The notes under the pieces are model-generated. The model saw nothing but the letters and a program-made list of their open reading frames with translations. It made no database searches and had not been told where the DNA came from. Both the position numbers and the translations under genes were made by a program. Of a stretch of DNA of 22,987 nucleotides, positions 14,730 to 21,926 are shown piece by piece (position 1 is the first letter of the stretch; each line of letters begins with the position of its first letter). The DNA is from Nitrospirota bacterium (lineage in GTDB: Bacteria; Nitrospirota; Thermodesulfovibrionia; Thermodesulfovibrionales; Magnetobacteriaceae), in contig JADFXO010000004.1 in the NCBI GenBank assembly GCA_015233485.1, positions 9,902 through 32,888 of the forward strand, written 5' to 3'.

Positions 14730-16826
14730 CTACTCAGAGAATGGCCAGAAAATGGCCAGATATTCGTCGTAGGATACGGTTCTTACGCCGAGGGCACGCG
14801 CCTTGTCGAGTTTAAAGCCAGGGGACTCTCCGGCTATGAGACAGGTGGTCTGTTTTGACACCGAAGGCGAGACTGCGCCGCCTGCGCCACGTATTTGTCC
14901 TTCGACATCTTTGCGCGCCACGGGCAGTGTGCCGGTGATAACGAACGTAAGCCCGGCGAGCCTCCTCCCGGCATCTTTAACATCAGTAGTGTCTTTATCT
15001 TTATACTCATCTTTATATTCATCTTTATATTCAACGGCGCCGTAGTCGGGGTTTGTTATTGTCAACCCCAATGTCTTGAGCGTCTCTATTGTCTTTATAT
15101 TTCTCTCGTCCGCGAAGAACTCCGCAATTGCCGAAGATGTCTTGTCTCCCATTTGTTTTATCAAGCTGAGGGCATCCGCTTTTACGCCGTAAAGGCTCTC
15201 AATGGTTTCATAGTGTAGTGCTATGAGCCGGGAGGCAAACTCACCGGAGTGCCGAATGCCGAGCGCAAATATAAAACGCGACAGTGTGGCGGCCTTGCTT
15301 TTCTCTATGGCCTGAATGAGATTAACGGCCGACTTTTCAGCGAAGCGCGGGAGTTTTTCGAGGTCTTCTTTCGTGAGCCTGAAAATGTCCGTGAAATCTT
15401 TGACCAGCCCGCTTTCAAAGAGCTGGACTGCAATTTTTTCTCCGAGTCCGTCAATGTTGAGCGCCGCACGTGAAGCGAAGTGAATGATACGGCCATGAAG
15501 CTGCGGCGGGCAGTTCAGCCCGACGCACCTAAGCACCGCACCACCTTCTTCTCTGACCGCCTTTGAGCCGCACTCAGGGCACACCTCCGGCTCGGCAAGC
15601 TGTGTGTCTGACGCGGCATCATGTCTGAGAACGCAAACAACCTTAGGGATGACATCCCCTGCCCGTTCGATTATGACAGTATCGCCCGTGCGGATTTCCA
15701 AACGCCTGATTTCGTCCCAATTGTGAAGCGTAGACCTCGACACGGTTACGCCGCCGACTAAGACTGGCTCAAGTATGGCGATGGGGGTGATGACGCCCGT
15801 CCTGCCGATGCTTGGGACGATATTTATAATGCGCGTCTGTGCCTGATGTGCCTGATATTTATAGGCAACCGCCCAGCGAGGCGACCTGGTCTTCTCACCA
15901 AGGCGTTGCCTGAGCGCAAACTCATCTACTTTAACCACAACGCCGTCGATGTTAAAGGGAAGCCCTGCCCTGGCCGTCTCCATTTCTCTTATATAGTCGG
16001 TGGCCTCGTAGATGCCTTTAGCCGATTGAAAGCGATAGGGTGTGGGAAAGCGGTGTTTTTTCAGCCAGCTTACAAGTTCAGTTTGTGAGGTGAGCGTGAG
16101 GCCTTTGATTATTCCCGTGCCGTAGCAGGTGATGCGGAGTTTTCTCTGCGCTGTAATAGCGGGGTCAAGCTGCCTGACAGCTCCGGCGGCGGCGTTTCGT
16201 GGATTGGCAAACAGGGACTTGGCGTTTTCCTCACGGCCCTTGTTGAGCGCGTCAAAGTCCGCCTTAGTCATAAATATCTCGCCGCGTATTTCAATAAGCT
16301 CAGGGACGTCATCGCCCGTAATAGACAGGGGGACGGTCTTAATAGTCATGACGTTTTGCGTAACATCTTCGCCGGTTGTGCCGTCGCCGCGCGTTGCCGC
16401 CCTTATAAGACGGCCGTTTTCGTAGGTAAGCTCAACGGCAAGCCCGTCGTATTTTGGTTCGGCGGTATAGACAACATCGGCAGTCTCTAAAATATCTCTC
16501 ACACGCTGGTCAAAGAGAAACACTTCGTCAAACGAAAAAATATCGTCAAGCGAGAGCATAGGAATAGAGTGTACTGCCTTGTCGAATTTATCTAACGGCG
16601 GGGCGCCGACCCTTAACGATGGTGAGTTGGGGGGTATATAACCCGTATCTCTCTCTAATTCGAGCAGAATGCGAAACATTCCGTCATAGAATTTGTCAGA
16701 GATTTCAGGGGCATCGAGGACATGATATAGGTAGTTATGGTGGTTGAGTTCCTCAACGAGCCTGTCGATTCGAGCCTTTGGATCTTCGATATCGTCCAAG
16801 TGTTTTTCCACGGCATAGTATATCAT
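14730..16826 (-). CDS. ligA: NAD-dependent DNA ligase LigA
   Basis: The 698-residue bacterial ligase that seals nicks in replication and repair using NAD+. The N-terminal NAD-binding segment includes YHVLDAPEISDKFYD. The adenylated lysine is K125 in EPKYDGLA. NPRNAAAGAVRQLDP and the KYQAHQAQT region are in place. The four-Cys zinc finger starts CPEC (416-419) and continues to C434 and C439. Helix-hairpin-helix repeats (ALNIDGLGEKIA) and a C-terminal BRCT domain (from about 620) follow. All domains are present. An unusual charged linker of KDEY repeats precedes the BRCT domain. The ATG at 16826 has no clear ribosome binding site. A transposon-like repeat begins 30 bases upstream, so the ligA promoter probably lies in or beyond it. 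Confidence 0.97.
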   Translation of the reverse strand: MIYYAVEKHLDDIEDPKARIDRLVEELNHHNYLYHVLDAPEISDKFYDGMFRILLELERDTGYIPPNSPSLRVGAPPLDKFDKAVHSIPMLSLDDIFSFDEVFLFDQRVRDILETADVVYTAEPKYDGLAVELTYENGRLIRAATRGDGTTGEDVTQNVMTIKTVPLSITGDDVPELIEIRGEIFMTKADFDALNKGREENAKSLFANPRNAAAGAVRQLDPAITAQRKLRITCYGTGIIKGLTLTSQTELVSWLKKHRFPTPYRFQSAKGIYEATDYIREMETARAGLPFNIDGVVVKVDEFALRQRLGEKTRSPRWAVAYKYQAHQAQTRIINIVPSIGRTGVITPIAILEPVLVGGVTVSRSTLHNWDEIRRLEIRTGDTVIIERAGDVIPKVVCVLRHDAASDTQLAEPEVCPECGSKAVREEGGAVLRCVGLNCPPQLHGRIIHFASRAALNIDGLGEKIAVQLFESGLVKDFTDIFRLTKEDLEKLPRFAEKSAVNLIQAIEKSKAATLSRFIFALGIRHSGEFASRLIALHYETIESLYGVKADALSLIKQMGDKTSSAIAEFFADERNIKTIETLKTLGLTITNPDYGAVEYKDEYKDEYKDKDTTDVKDAGRRLAGLTFVITGTLPVARKDVEGQIRGAGGAVSPSVSKQTTCLIAGESPGFKLDKARALGVRTVSYDEYLAIFWPFSE

Positions 16827-16855
16827 GAAGGGGTAAGAAGTTGCATAGGGGGCAG

Positions 16856-17115
16856 CAGGATAAACGCATTAGAAAAATAAAGCAAAAGTTCCTTCTTTCC
16901 AGACCGAGCTATAATAGCCTTAAGCCGGAGTACCGAAGCCGCCAACGGGGGGATAATCCCCCGTCTTGGCGGCGGCAGCCCAAATTCAACAGGTAAAACA
17001 TGTGCGAGAATACGGGGTGAAGGGGGATTATCCCCCTTCGTCGTTAATCCTTATGCTGTTGCCATGAATCCAGTCTATGAACTTTCTATAGTAATTTTCT
17101 AATGCGTTTGCCCTG
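16856..17115. mobile_element. 260-bp MITE-like element with terminal inverted repeats and internal hairpins
   Basis: The ends match in inverted orientation over about 37 bases: left CAGGATAAACGCATTAGAAA and right (reverse complement) CAGGGCAAACGCATTAGAAA, each continuing to AAGTTC. GCAG borders both sides (16852-16855, 17116-17119), a possible 4-bp target duplication. Inside are a strong hairpin at 16938-16973 (GCCGCCAA stem over CGGGGG/CCCCCG) and a 21-bp near-perfect palindrome at 17019-17039. The element has no open frame of note. The same ends recur at 21690-21926. It fills the gap between ligA and the first MORN/BON gene; the remaining bases to 17210 show nothing clear. Confidence 0.7.
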
Positions 17116-17210
17116 GCAGTTCAGGCAGGATAAATTTGTTCTAATCGTAAGTCCTTGATTTTTAAAGGCATCGCAAATTGGCAAAACTCCTCATCACTGA
17201 GCCCTCCTTT

Positions 17211-17939
17211 TTACGGTTCGACGACAAAAACCTTGTCCGTTATTTTACTAACGCCCTTTGTATGTTTTGCTGCATCGAATGCCTTGCCTTTATCTTTCGA
17301 GTTTGATGCCGTTCCCTGTAGCGTAACTTCGAGGTTTTCGTTGACCTCGGCAGTGACTTTTGTAAGTCCGGCGTTCTTAAGTGCCTTGTTGATAGTCCCC
17401 TCAAGTGCGTGCGGGTCAGACGGCGGCGATACAATCTTAGTCCCATCAGACCCGGTTAACGCCCCCTGCCCATTTGGTTTATCATTCTTCCACCGGCCGT
17501 CGTACATATCTCCATTGGGAAACGTGTACGTTCCATGTTCAACATATCCCGACTCCGGGCGGCTTTCACCGCGGCCATTACTTCCCGTTACCTCCTGACT
17601 ACCAGTATACAGATCCCACTGTGGTGCTCCTGCCAAACCTTGCGGAAAATCCTTCATTACCTTCCAAACAATCTTCTTTCCTTTGCCTACCTTCACTCCC
17701 TTGCCGAAGTCACCGTTGAGGCTGAGCTCCTCAGCCGTACGCCTCTCGTCGCCTACGGTGATGTTGACGATTACCTCAAATTTCTCGCCTTGATTTCCCA
17801 CCAAATCGTATGTTGCAACAATAGTGTTCTTTACCTGAGTTAATTTCAGGTTTGTCACCTCAGCGGCAAAGGCTATGCGCGGAATGGTTAAAAAGGGAAC
17901 AACCGTTAAAATCAGCAATAACATAATAAGCCTTTTCAT
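17211..17939 (-). CDS. Secreted paralogue A: shared beta domain, one MORN repeat, BON domain
   Basis: A 242-residue exported protein. Signal peptide 1-25 ends IAFA. The domain shared by five neighbouring genes spans about 26-112 (VATYDLVG, LNGDFGKGVKVGKGKKIVW). This pattern recalls beta-sandwich domains preceding FGE-sulfatase domains in other secreted proteins. A single MORN repeat (about 136-160, YTFPNGDMYDGRW) and a BON domain (172-240, VTLQGTAS and ending VFVVEP) follow. BON domains bind membranes or envelope surfaces. GGAGGG lies just before the ATG. The start is 25 bases after the stop of paralogue B, so the two are probably co-transcribed. A longer frame to 18320 exists, but its first 127 codons overlap paralogue B's MORN repeats out of frame. 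Function unknown; likely periplasmic. Confidence 0.82.
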   Translation of the reverse strand: MKRLIMLLLILTVVPFLTIPRIAFAAEVTNLKLTQVKNTIVATYDLVGNQGEKFEVIVNITVGDERRTAEELSLNGDFGKGVKVGKGKKIVWKVMKDFPQGLAGAPQWDLYTGSQEVTGSNGRGESRPESGYVEHGTYTFPNGDMYDGRWKNDKPNGQGALTGSDGTKIVSPPSDPHALEGTINKALKNAGLTKVTAEVNENLEVTLQGTASNSKDKGKAFDAAKHTKGVSKITDKVFVVEP

Positions 17940-17964
17940 TTGTTTCCCTCCTTTAACAGACCCG

Positions 17965-18693
17965 TCATCGTTCAATGAATGTGCCATTCCTCCACTCTCC
18001 GACGTATGCCTTTCCATGAGACCAGGTGTAAGTGCCCAGTCCAAAGAAATCGTCATCCCTCCACTCTCCAACGTATTTCCTGCCATCAGGCCATGTGAGC
18101 GTTCCATGTCCGTGCTTCTTACCATCCCTCCACTCTCCGACATATGTCTTTCCATCAGAATACATGTAAGTGCCCTGCCCGTGCTTTTTATCATCCTTCC
18201 ACTCTCCAACGTATTTATCTCCGTTAGACCAGGTGTAAGTGCCCTGTCCAATAAATTTACCACCCTGCCACTGGCCAACGTATTTATCTCCATTAGGGTA
18301 AGTGTAGGATTTTTGTTCAACTTCTATTTGATTTTTTTCTTCTACCACCTGACTAACAGTATCCAAATCCCACTGCGGATCTCCTGCGAAACCTTGCGGA
18401 AAATCCTTCAGTACCTTCCAAACAATCTTCTTTCCTTTGCCAACCCTCACTCCTTTGCCGAAGTCGCCTGTGAGGCTGAGCTGTTCAGCACCGCGTCTTT
18501 CGTTGCCTACGGTGATGTTGACGATTACATCGGATTTCTCGCCTGCCTCCCCCACTAAGTCGTAGGTGGCAACAATGGTGTTCTTTACCTGAGTTAATGT
18601 CAGATTTGTCACCTCTGCGGCAAAGGCAATGCACGGAATGGTTAAAAACGGAACAACTGTTAACATCAGTAGTAACATAGTAAGTCTTTTCAT
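17965..18693 (-). CDS. Secreted paralogue B: shared beta domain plus five MORN repeats
   Basis: A 242-residue exported protein with the same signal peptide and shared domain (26-112) as paralogue A; these two copies are closest to each other (both have KDFPQG and QWDL). After a short charged linker come five MORN repeats of exactly 23 residues, with YVG at 138, 161, 184, 207 and 230. MORN repeats form extended beta-hairpin arrays that bind proteins or lipids. The ATG at 18693 is preceded by GGAGGG. Its own promoter region is at 18718-18738. Followed by paralogue A after 25 bases. Probably periplasmic or surface-exposed; no enzymatic motif. Confidence 0.83.
   Translation of the reverse strand: MKRLTMLLLMLTVVPFLTIPCIAFAAEVTNLTLTQVKNTIVATYDLVGEAGEKSDVIVNITVGNERRGAEQLSLTGDFGKGVRVGKGKKIVWKVLKDFPQGFAGDPQWDLDTVSQVVEEKNQIEVEQKSYTYPNGDKYVGQWQGGKFIGQGTYTWSNGDKYVGEWKDDKKHGQGTYMYSDGKTYVGEWRDGKKHGHGTLTWPDGRKYVGEWRDDDFFGLGTYTWSHGKAYVGEWRNGTFIER
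17968..18306 (-). repeat. Five tandem 69-bp MORN-coding units
   Basis: The 23-residue MORN repeats of paralogue B are coded by five 69-bp units, similar enough at DNA level that alternative frames also stay open and repetitive. Copy-number change would be in frame. Confidence 0.75.
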
Positions 18694-18717
18694 TTGTTTC
18701 CCTCCAAAAGTGAATCA

Positions 18718-18738
18718 TTTATACAGCCCCACAGGGGC
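18718..18738 (-). promoter_or_regulatory. -10 element and hairpin upstream of paralogue B
   Basis: On the minus strand GCCCC-TGT-GGGGC (18726-18738) is followed directly by TATAAA (18718-18723), 24 bases before the start codon. The same order, hairpin then -10 then ACTTTTGGAGGG, recurs upstream of paralogue E. Confidence 0.45.
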
Positions 18739-18803
18739 ATTATCCTATTAGGCTCATCAGCTCTATACATCGGTAGAACACTCAACTGTATAGTGTTATA
18801 TCG

Positions 18804-20066
18804 TTATCTTTTTGCTTTATTGGGAATGTCGCTCTGTTGCCAATTAACTTGGATGGCGCTGAGATATGATCTACCTGAGTCTGTATCTTGTTGGACTGTA
18901 ACACCCTTTTCATCATGACATTTCTTACAAGTAGAATAGGTTTTCAGTATCTTTTCAGTTTTTGTGTCAACAATTGATATTCCGCTATCATCAATTGTGG
19001 GGACTTGCCTTGAACCTACCAGTGCATATCGATCATCAGGAGTAAAATCAATATCTGTTATGTTTCCACTTACAACTGTAATAACATTTTTCAGTTTGAG
19101 TGTGGTAGTATCAATTATCTGCACAGTACCATCAACGCCGCCTCTATCAGCATAACCAACGCCAAAAAGCTTTCCATTTTTTAATTCCTTTCCGTCAGTT
19201 TGCCAAAGTTCTGTATACGAATGATTGGTTCTACTCAGATGAAGAAAATCTCCAACGCTTTTGATAGTATTTACAACACGTTTCTTATCTACATCAACGA
19301 TATTTATAAAACCGCCTGGCATATCGGCAATATAGGCTGTCTTGCCATCTTTCGAGAAACTTACGCCACAAGTGCTCTTGCTGACAGAGAAACTATCAGA
19401 TAGTTTATGTGTTTTCGGATCATAAATATATATATTCCCATCATTCATATCAGTAGTCCAGATCATACCATCAGGGGCAAAAGCTGATCCATGAAGTTTC
19501 TTACCCAGTTTAATCCATGATGTTTGTATGCCTGTTATAACACTAATTTCTTTAACATAACCATCCCCAGTAAAACCAAAAATAGTGTTTCCATCAGGAG
19601 ATAACAAAATTCCAAATAGTGGTTTGCCTGTCTGTATGAACGCAACATCTTCATTCTTTAGATTTATTACAGCAATATGACCACCATGACCCGCAACATA
19701 GGCTATTCCCTTCTGAAAACTTGCAATAGATTCCACACTCCAACTCAAATCACCATCAAAGTCAGCCGGCAAGTCCTTCGTCGCATCCCAAACAATCTTC
19801 TTTCCTGTACCTACCTTCACTCCCTTTCCGAAATCACCGGTGAGATGGAGTTTGTCAGATGTGAGCCTATCGTTACCGGCAGTAATGGTAACCGTCACCT
19901 CTGCCTCCGTCTCTCCTTCTCCGCCACCAAGGTCGTAGGTGGCAACAGCATTTTTGCCGACTTGCCCTACCGTTACGTTCTTAACCTCTGCGGCAAAGAC
20001 CATGCTTGGAATAGTTAAAATCAGAGCCGCAGTTACAAATAGTAATGACATAATAAGTCTTTTCAT
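18804..20066 (-). CDS. Secreted paralogue C: shared beta domain, beta-propeller, CXXCH motif
   Basis: A 420-residue exported protein. The signal peptide (1-25) and shared domain (26-113, VATYDLGG, GDFGKGVKVGTGKKIVW, KDLPADFDGDL) match the neighbours. Residues about 115-375 form repeated beta-propeller blades of YVTN/WD40-like type (LSPDGNTIFGF, FAPDGMIWTTD, FSKDGKTAYIAD, FTPDDRYALVG). A single CKKCH (380-384, bases 18915-18929) matches the c-type heme attachment motif and is followed by about 36 residues. An exported propeller with a heme site suggests a redox or sensing role, but one motif can occur by chance. The ATG at 20066 has GGAGG just upstream. It is separated from B by 110 bases with its own promoter signals. 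Confidence 0.82.
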   Translation of the reverse strand: MKRLIMSLLFVTAALILTIPSMVFAAEVKNVTVGQVGKNAVATYDLGGGEGETEAEVTVTITAGNDRLTSDKLHLTGDFGKGVKVGTGKKIVWDATKDLPADFDGDLSWSVESIASFQKGIAYVAGHGGHIAVINLKNEDVAFIQTGKPLFGILLSPDGNTIFGFTGDGYVKEISVITGIQTSWIKLGKKLHGSAFAPDGMIWTTDMNDGNIYIYDPKTHKLSDSFSVSKSTCGVSFSKDGKTAYIADMPGGFINIVDVDKKRVVNTIKSVGDFLHLSRTNHSYTELWQTDGKELKNGKLFGVGYADRGGVDGTVQIIDTTTLKLKNVITVVSGNITDIDFTPDDRYALVGSRQVPTIDDSGISIVDTKTEKILKTYSTCKKCHDEKGVTVQQDTDSGRSYLSAIQVNWQQSDIPNKAKR

Positions 20067-20125
20067 TTGTTTCCTCCAAAAGTTATTTTATGTCCATCAG
20101 TTATCTCTATATTCTTTGGTAACAA

Positions 20126-20155
20126 ATTATATCTTTTAATTTCTAACTGTTTCCA
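20126..20155 (-). promoter_or_regulatory. Candidate promoter of paralogue C
   Basis: On the minus strand TGGAAA (20150-20155) and a perfect TATAAT (20126-20131) are separated by 18 bases, about 60 bases upstream of the start codon. Confidence 0.4.
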
Positions 20156-20190
20156 TCACGCGTGACAGAAAGGTAGAATTTGTCTCAAGG

Positions 20191-20778
20191 TTATTGACAT
20201 TTTTCAATACATTTATTTTGTTCATCCTCGGAACAGTTGGATTTCTTACAAAGGTCGTATTGTTTCTGCTCATTAGTTGACGATCCTCTATAGAGATATT
20301 TATCGCGACATTCAGATGTGCACGAGTAATAACGGTCATTGCATCTCGCGCAGCATTCAGACTTTCTCTGTATCCTAGAAATTTCGTTACGTCTTATCTC
20401 TTTAAGTTCTAATCGATTTTTTTCTTTTGCGAGTTGGCTATCGGTTTGCACATCCCAGCTCAAATCACCATCGAAGTTAGCCGGTAAGTCCTTAGTAGCA
20501 TTCCATATAATCTTCTTCCCTATGCCTACATTCACACCCTTGCCGAAATCACCGGTGAGATGAAGATGGGCTGCTGTGAGCCTGTCGTTGCCTGCAGTAA
20601 TGGCAACCGTCACCTCTGCCTCATTCTCTCCTTCCCCGCCCACAAGGTCGTAGGTGGCAATAGCATCGTTACCGCTCTGTGTTGTCTTCAGGTTCTTAAT
20701 CTCAGTGGCAAATGATATGCTTGAGACGGTGAAAAAATGAGCCACAGCTACAATTAGCAACGACATAACGCTTTTCAT
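20191..20778 (-). CDS. Secreted paralogue D: shared beta domain plus Cys-rich CX3C module
   Basis: A 195-residue exported protein. The signal peptide is degenerate compared with its neighbours (ending ISFA). The shared domain (26-112) is closest to paralogue C (AEVTV, TAGNDRLT, HLTGDFGKG). The C-terminal 57 residues hold nine cysteines: C142, C143, C146, C153, C157, C177, C182, C190 and C194. C142-x3-C146-x6-C153-x3-C157 is a helical-hairpin-like spacing. Disulfide bonding in the periplasm is likely. The true start is ATG 20778; the frame is open to TTG 20790 only because the GGAGGG ribosome binding site reads as codons. Function unknown. Confidence 0.78.
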   Translation of the reverse strand: MKSVMSLLIVAVAHFFTVSSISFATEIKNLKTTQSGNDAIATYDLVGGEGENEAEVTVAITAGNDRLTAAHLHLTGDFGKGVNVGIGKKIIWNATKDLPANFDGDLSWDVQTDSQLAKEKNRLELKEIRRNEISRIQRKSECCARCNDRYYSCTSECRDKYLYRGSSTNEQKQYDLCKKSNCSEDEQNKCIEKCQ

Positions 20779-20927
20779 CGTTCCCTCCAAAAGTCATCCA
20801 TCAACGAATTTTATCTAACTCAAAGGTGCCCCCTTGTCACCACCGCCACATAACTCCAATTTATGATCTTCTGTACCTGAACCGCCGTGACGTAGATTTC
20901 AAAAGTATAACTATAGATATTACTTCA

Positions 20928-21623
20928 TTATGGCCCGTCATCGACACAGCTATCAAGGCAGCGCTGGTTCTGAGCTTCACATAGTCCTCTGCAACGACGG
21001 CCTGCAGACTCTGCTTCGGCGCGACAAGCTCTTTCGCTTGTACTATATTTTGCACAGTCAACTAGCATATCTATCGTATTCCCATCGCAATCACTCACAC
21101 ATTCACCATAAAGAGAACTCGTATTACAATTGTATGCGCAAGCCTGTGCGCGTTGTTTCTCCTGCTGAAGTGCCTGCTGTCTTTCCAGCTCTTTCTTTTT
21201 ATCTTCCTCAGCCTTTTTATCTTCTATCTCTTTCTTTTTCTTTTCTTCAGCCCTTGAACGTTCCAATTCTTCTGCCACCTGGCTGTCAGTTTTCACATCC
21301 CAGCGCAAGTCTCCATCAAAGTCAGCCGGTAAGTCCTTCTTTGCCTTCCAAACAATCTTCTTTCCTTTGCCTACTTTTACTCCCTTTCCAAAGTCGCCTG
21401 TGAGACTTAACTCGTCAGAGTTTCGTTTTTCGTTGCCAATGGTGATATTGACGATTATATCGGATTTCCCGCCTTTCTCTCCCACTAAATCGTAGGTTGC
21501 TACCACGTTATTGCCGACTTGGCTTATCTTCACGTTCTCAACCTCTGCGGCAAAGACCATGCGTGGAATAGTTAAAACCAGGGCCAGCGTTACAATTAGT
21601 AATGACATAAAAAGCCTTTTCAT
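20928..21623 (-). CDS. Secreted paralogue E: shared beta domain, coiled coil, Cys-rich module
   Basis: A 231-residue exported protein. Signal peptide 1-25, shared domain 26-112, then a charged coiled coil (about 116-160, many EEKKK runs). The Cys-rich end has ten cysteines: C162-x3-C166, C175-x3-C179, C190, C200, and C211-x3-C215-x6-C222-x3-C226. The last block has exactly the spacing seen in paralogue D. The shared domain looks mosaic: its first part follows A/B (DIIVNITIGNEKR), its end follows C/D (KDLPADFDGDL). The start is ATG 21623, preceded by GGAGGG; a TTG at 21635 is part of that leader. Own extended -10 promoter at 21642-21650. Function unknown. Confidence 0.8.
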   Translation of the reverse strand: MKRLFMSLLIVTLALVLTIPRMVFAAEVENVKISQVGNNVVATYDLVGEKGGKSDIIVNITIGNEKRNSDELSLTGDFGKGVKVGKGKKIVWKAKKDLPADFDGDLRWDVKTDSQVAEELERSRAEEKKKKEIEDKKAEEDKKKELERQQALQQEKQRAQACAYNCNTSSLYGECVSDCDGNTIDMLVDCAKYSTSERACRAEAESAGRRCRGLCEAQNQRCLDSCVDDGP

Positions 21624-21641
21624 CGCTCCCTCCAAAAGTTC

Positions 21642-21667
21642 ATTATATCACGCAGCCCCTAAGGGGC
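21642..21667 (-). promoter_or_regulatory. Extended -10 promoter and hairpin of paralogue E
   Basis: On the minus strand GCCCC-TTA-GGGGC (21655-21667) precedes TGA-TATAAT (-10 at 21642-21647), 18 bases before the start codon. The hairpin sits where the spacer would be, as upstream of paralogue B. Confidence 0.55.
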
Positions 21668-21689
21668 GCTATTGCATTACTCTTGCCAT

Positions 21690-21909
<220 letters not shown>

Positions 21910-21926
<17 letters not shown>

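Noticed and set aside
16856..17115. Riboswitch or other known structured RNA upstream of ligA
   Set aside because: The hairpins lack the conserved cores of riboswitch classes I could recall, and the terminal inverted repeats explain the region better as a mobile element.
17940..18320. N-terminal extension of paralogue A (127 extra codons rich in LESGGM-type repeats)
   Set aside because: It is the MORN-repeat DNA of paralogue B read in another frame; the repeats keep the frame open. The signal peptide and ribosome site at 17939 fit the true start.
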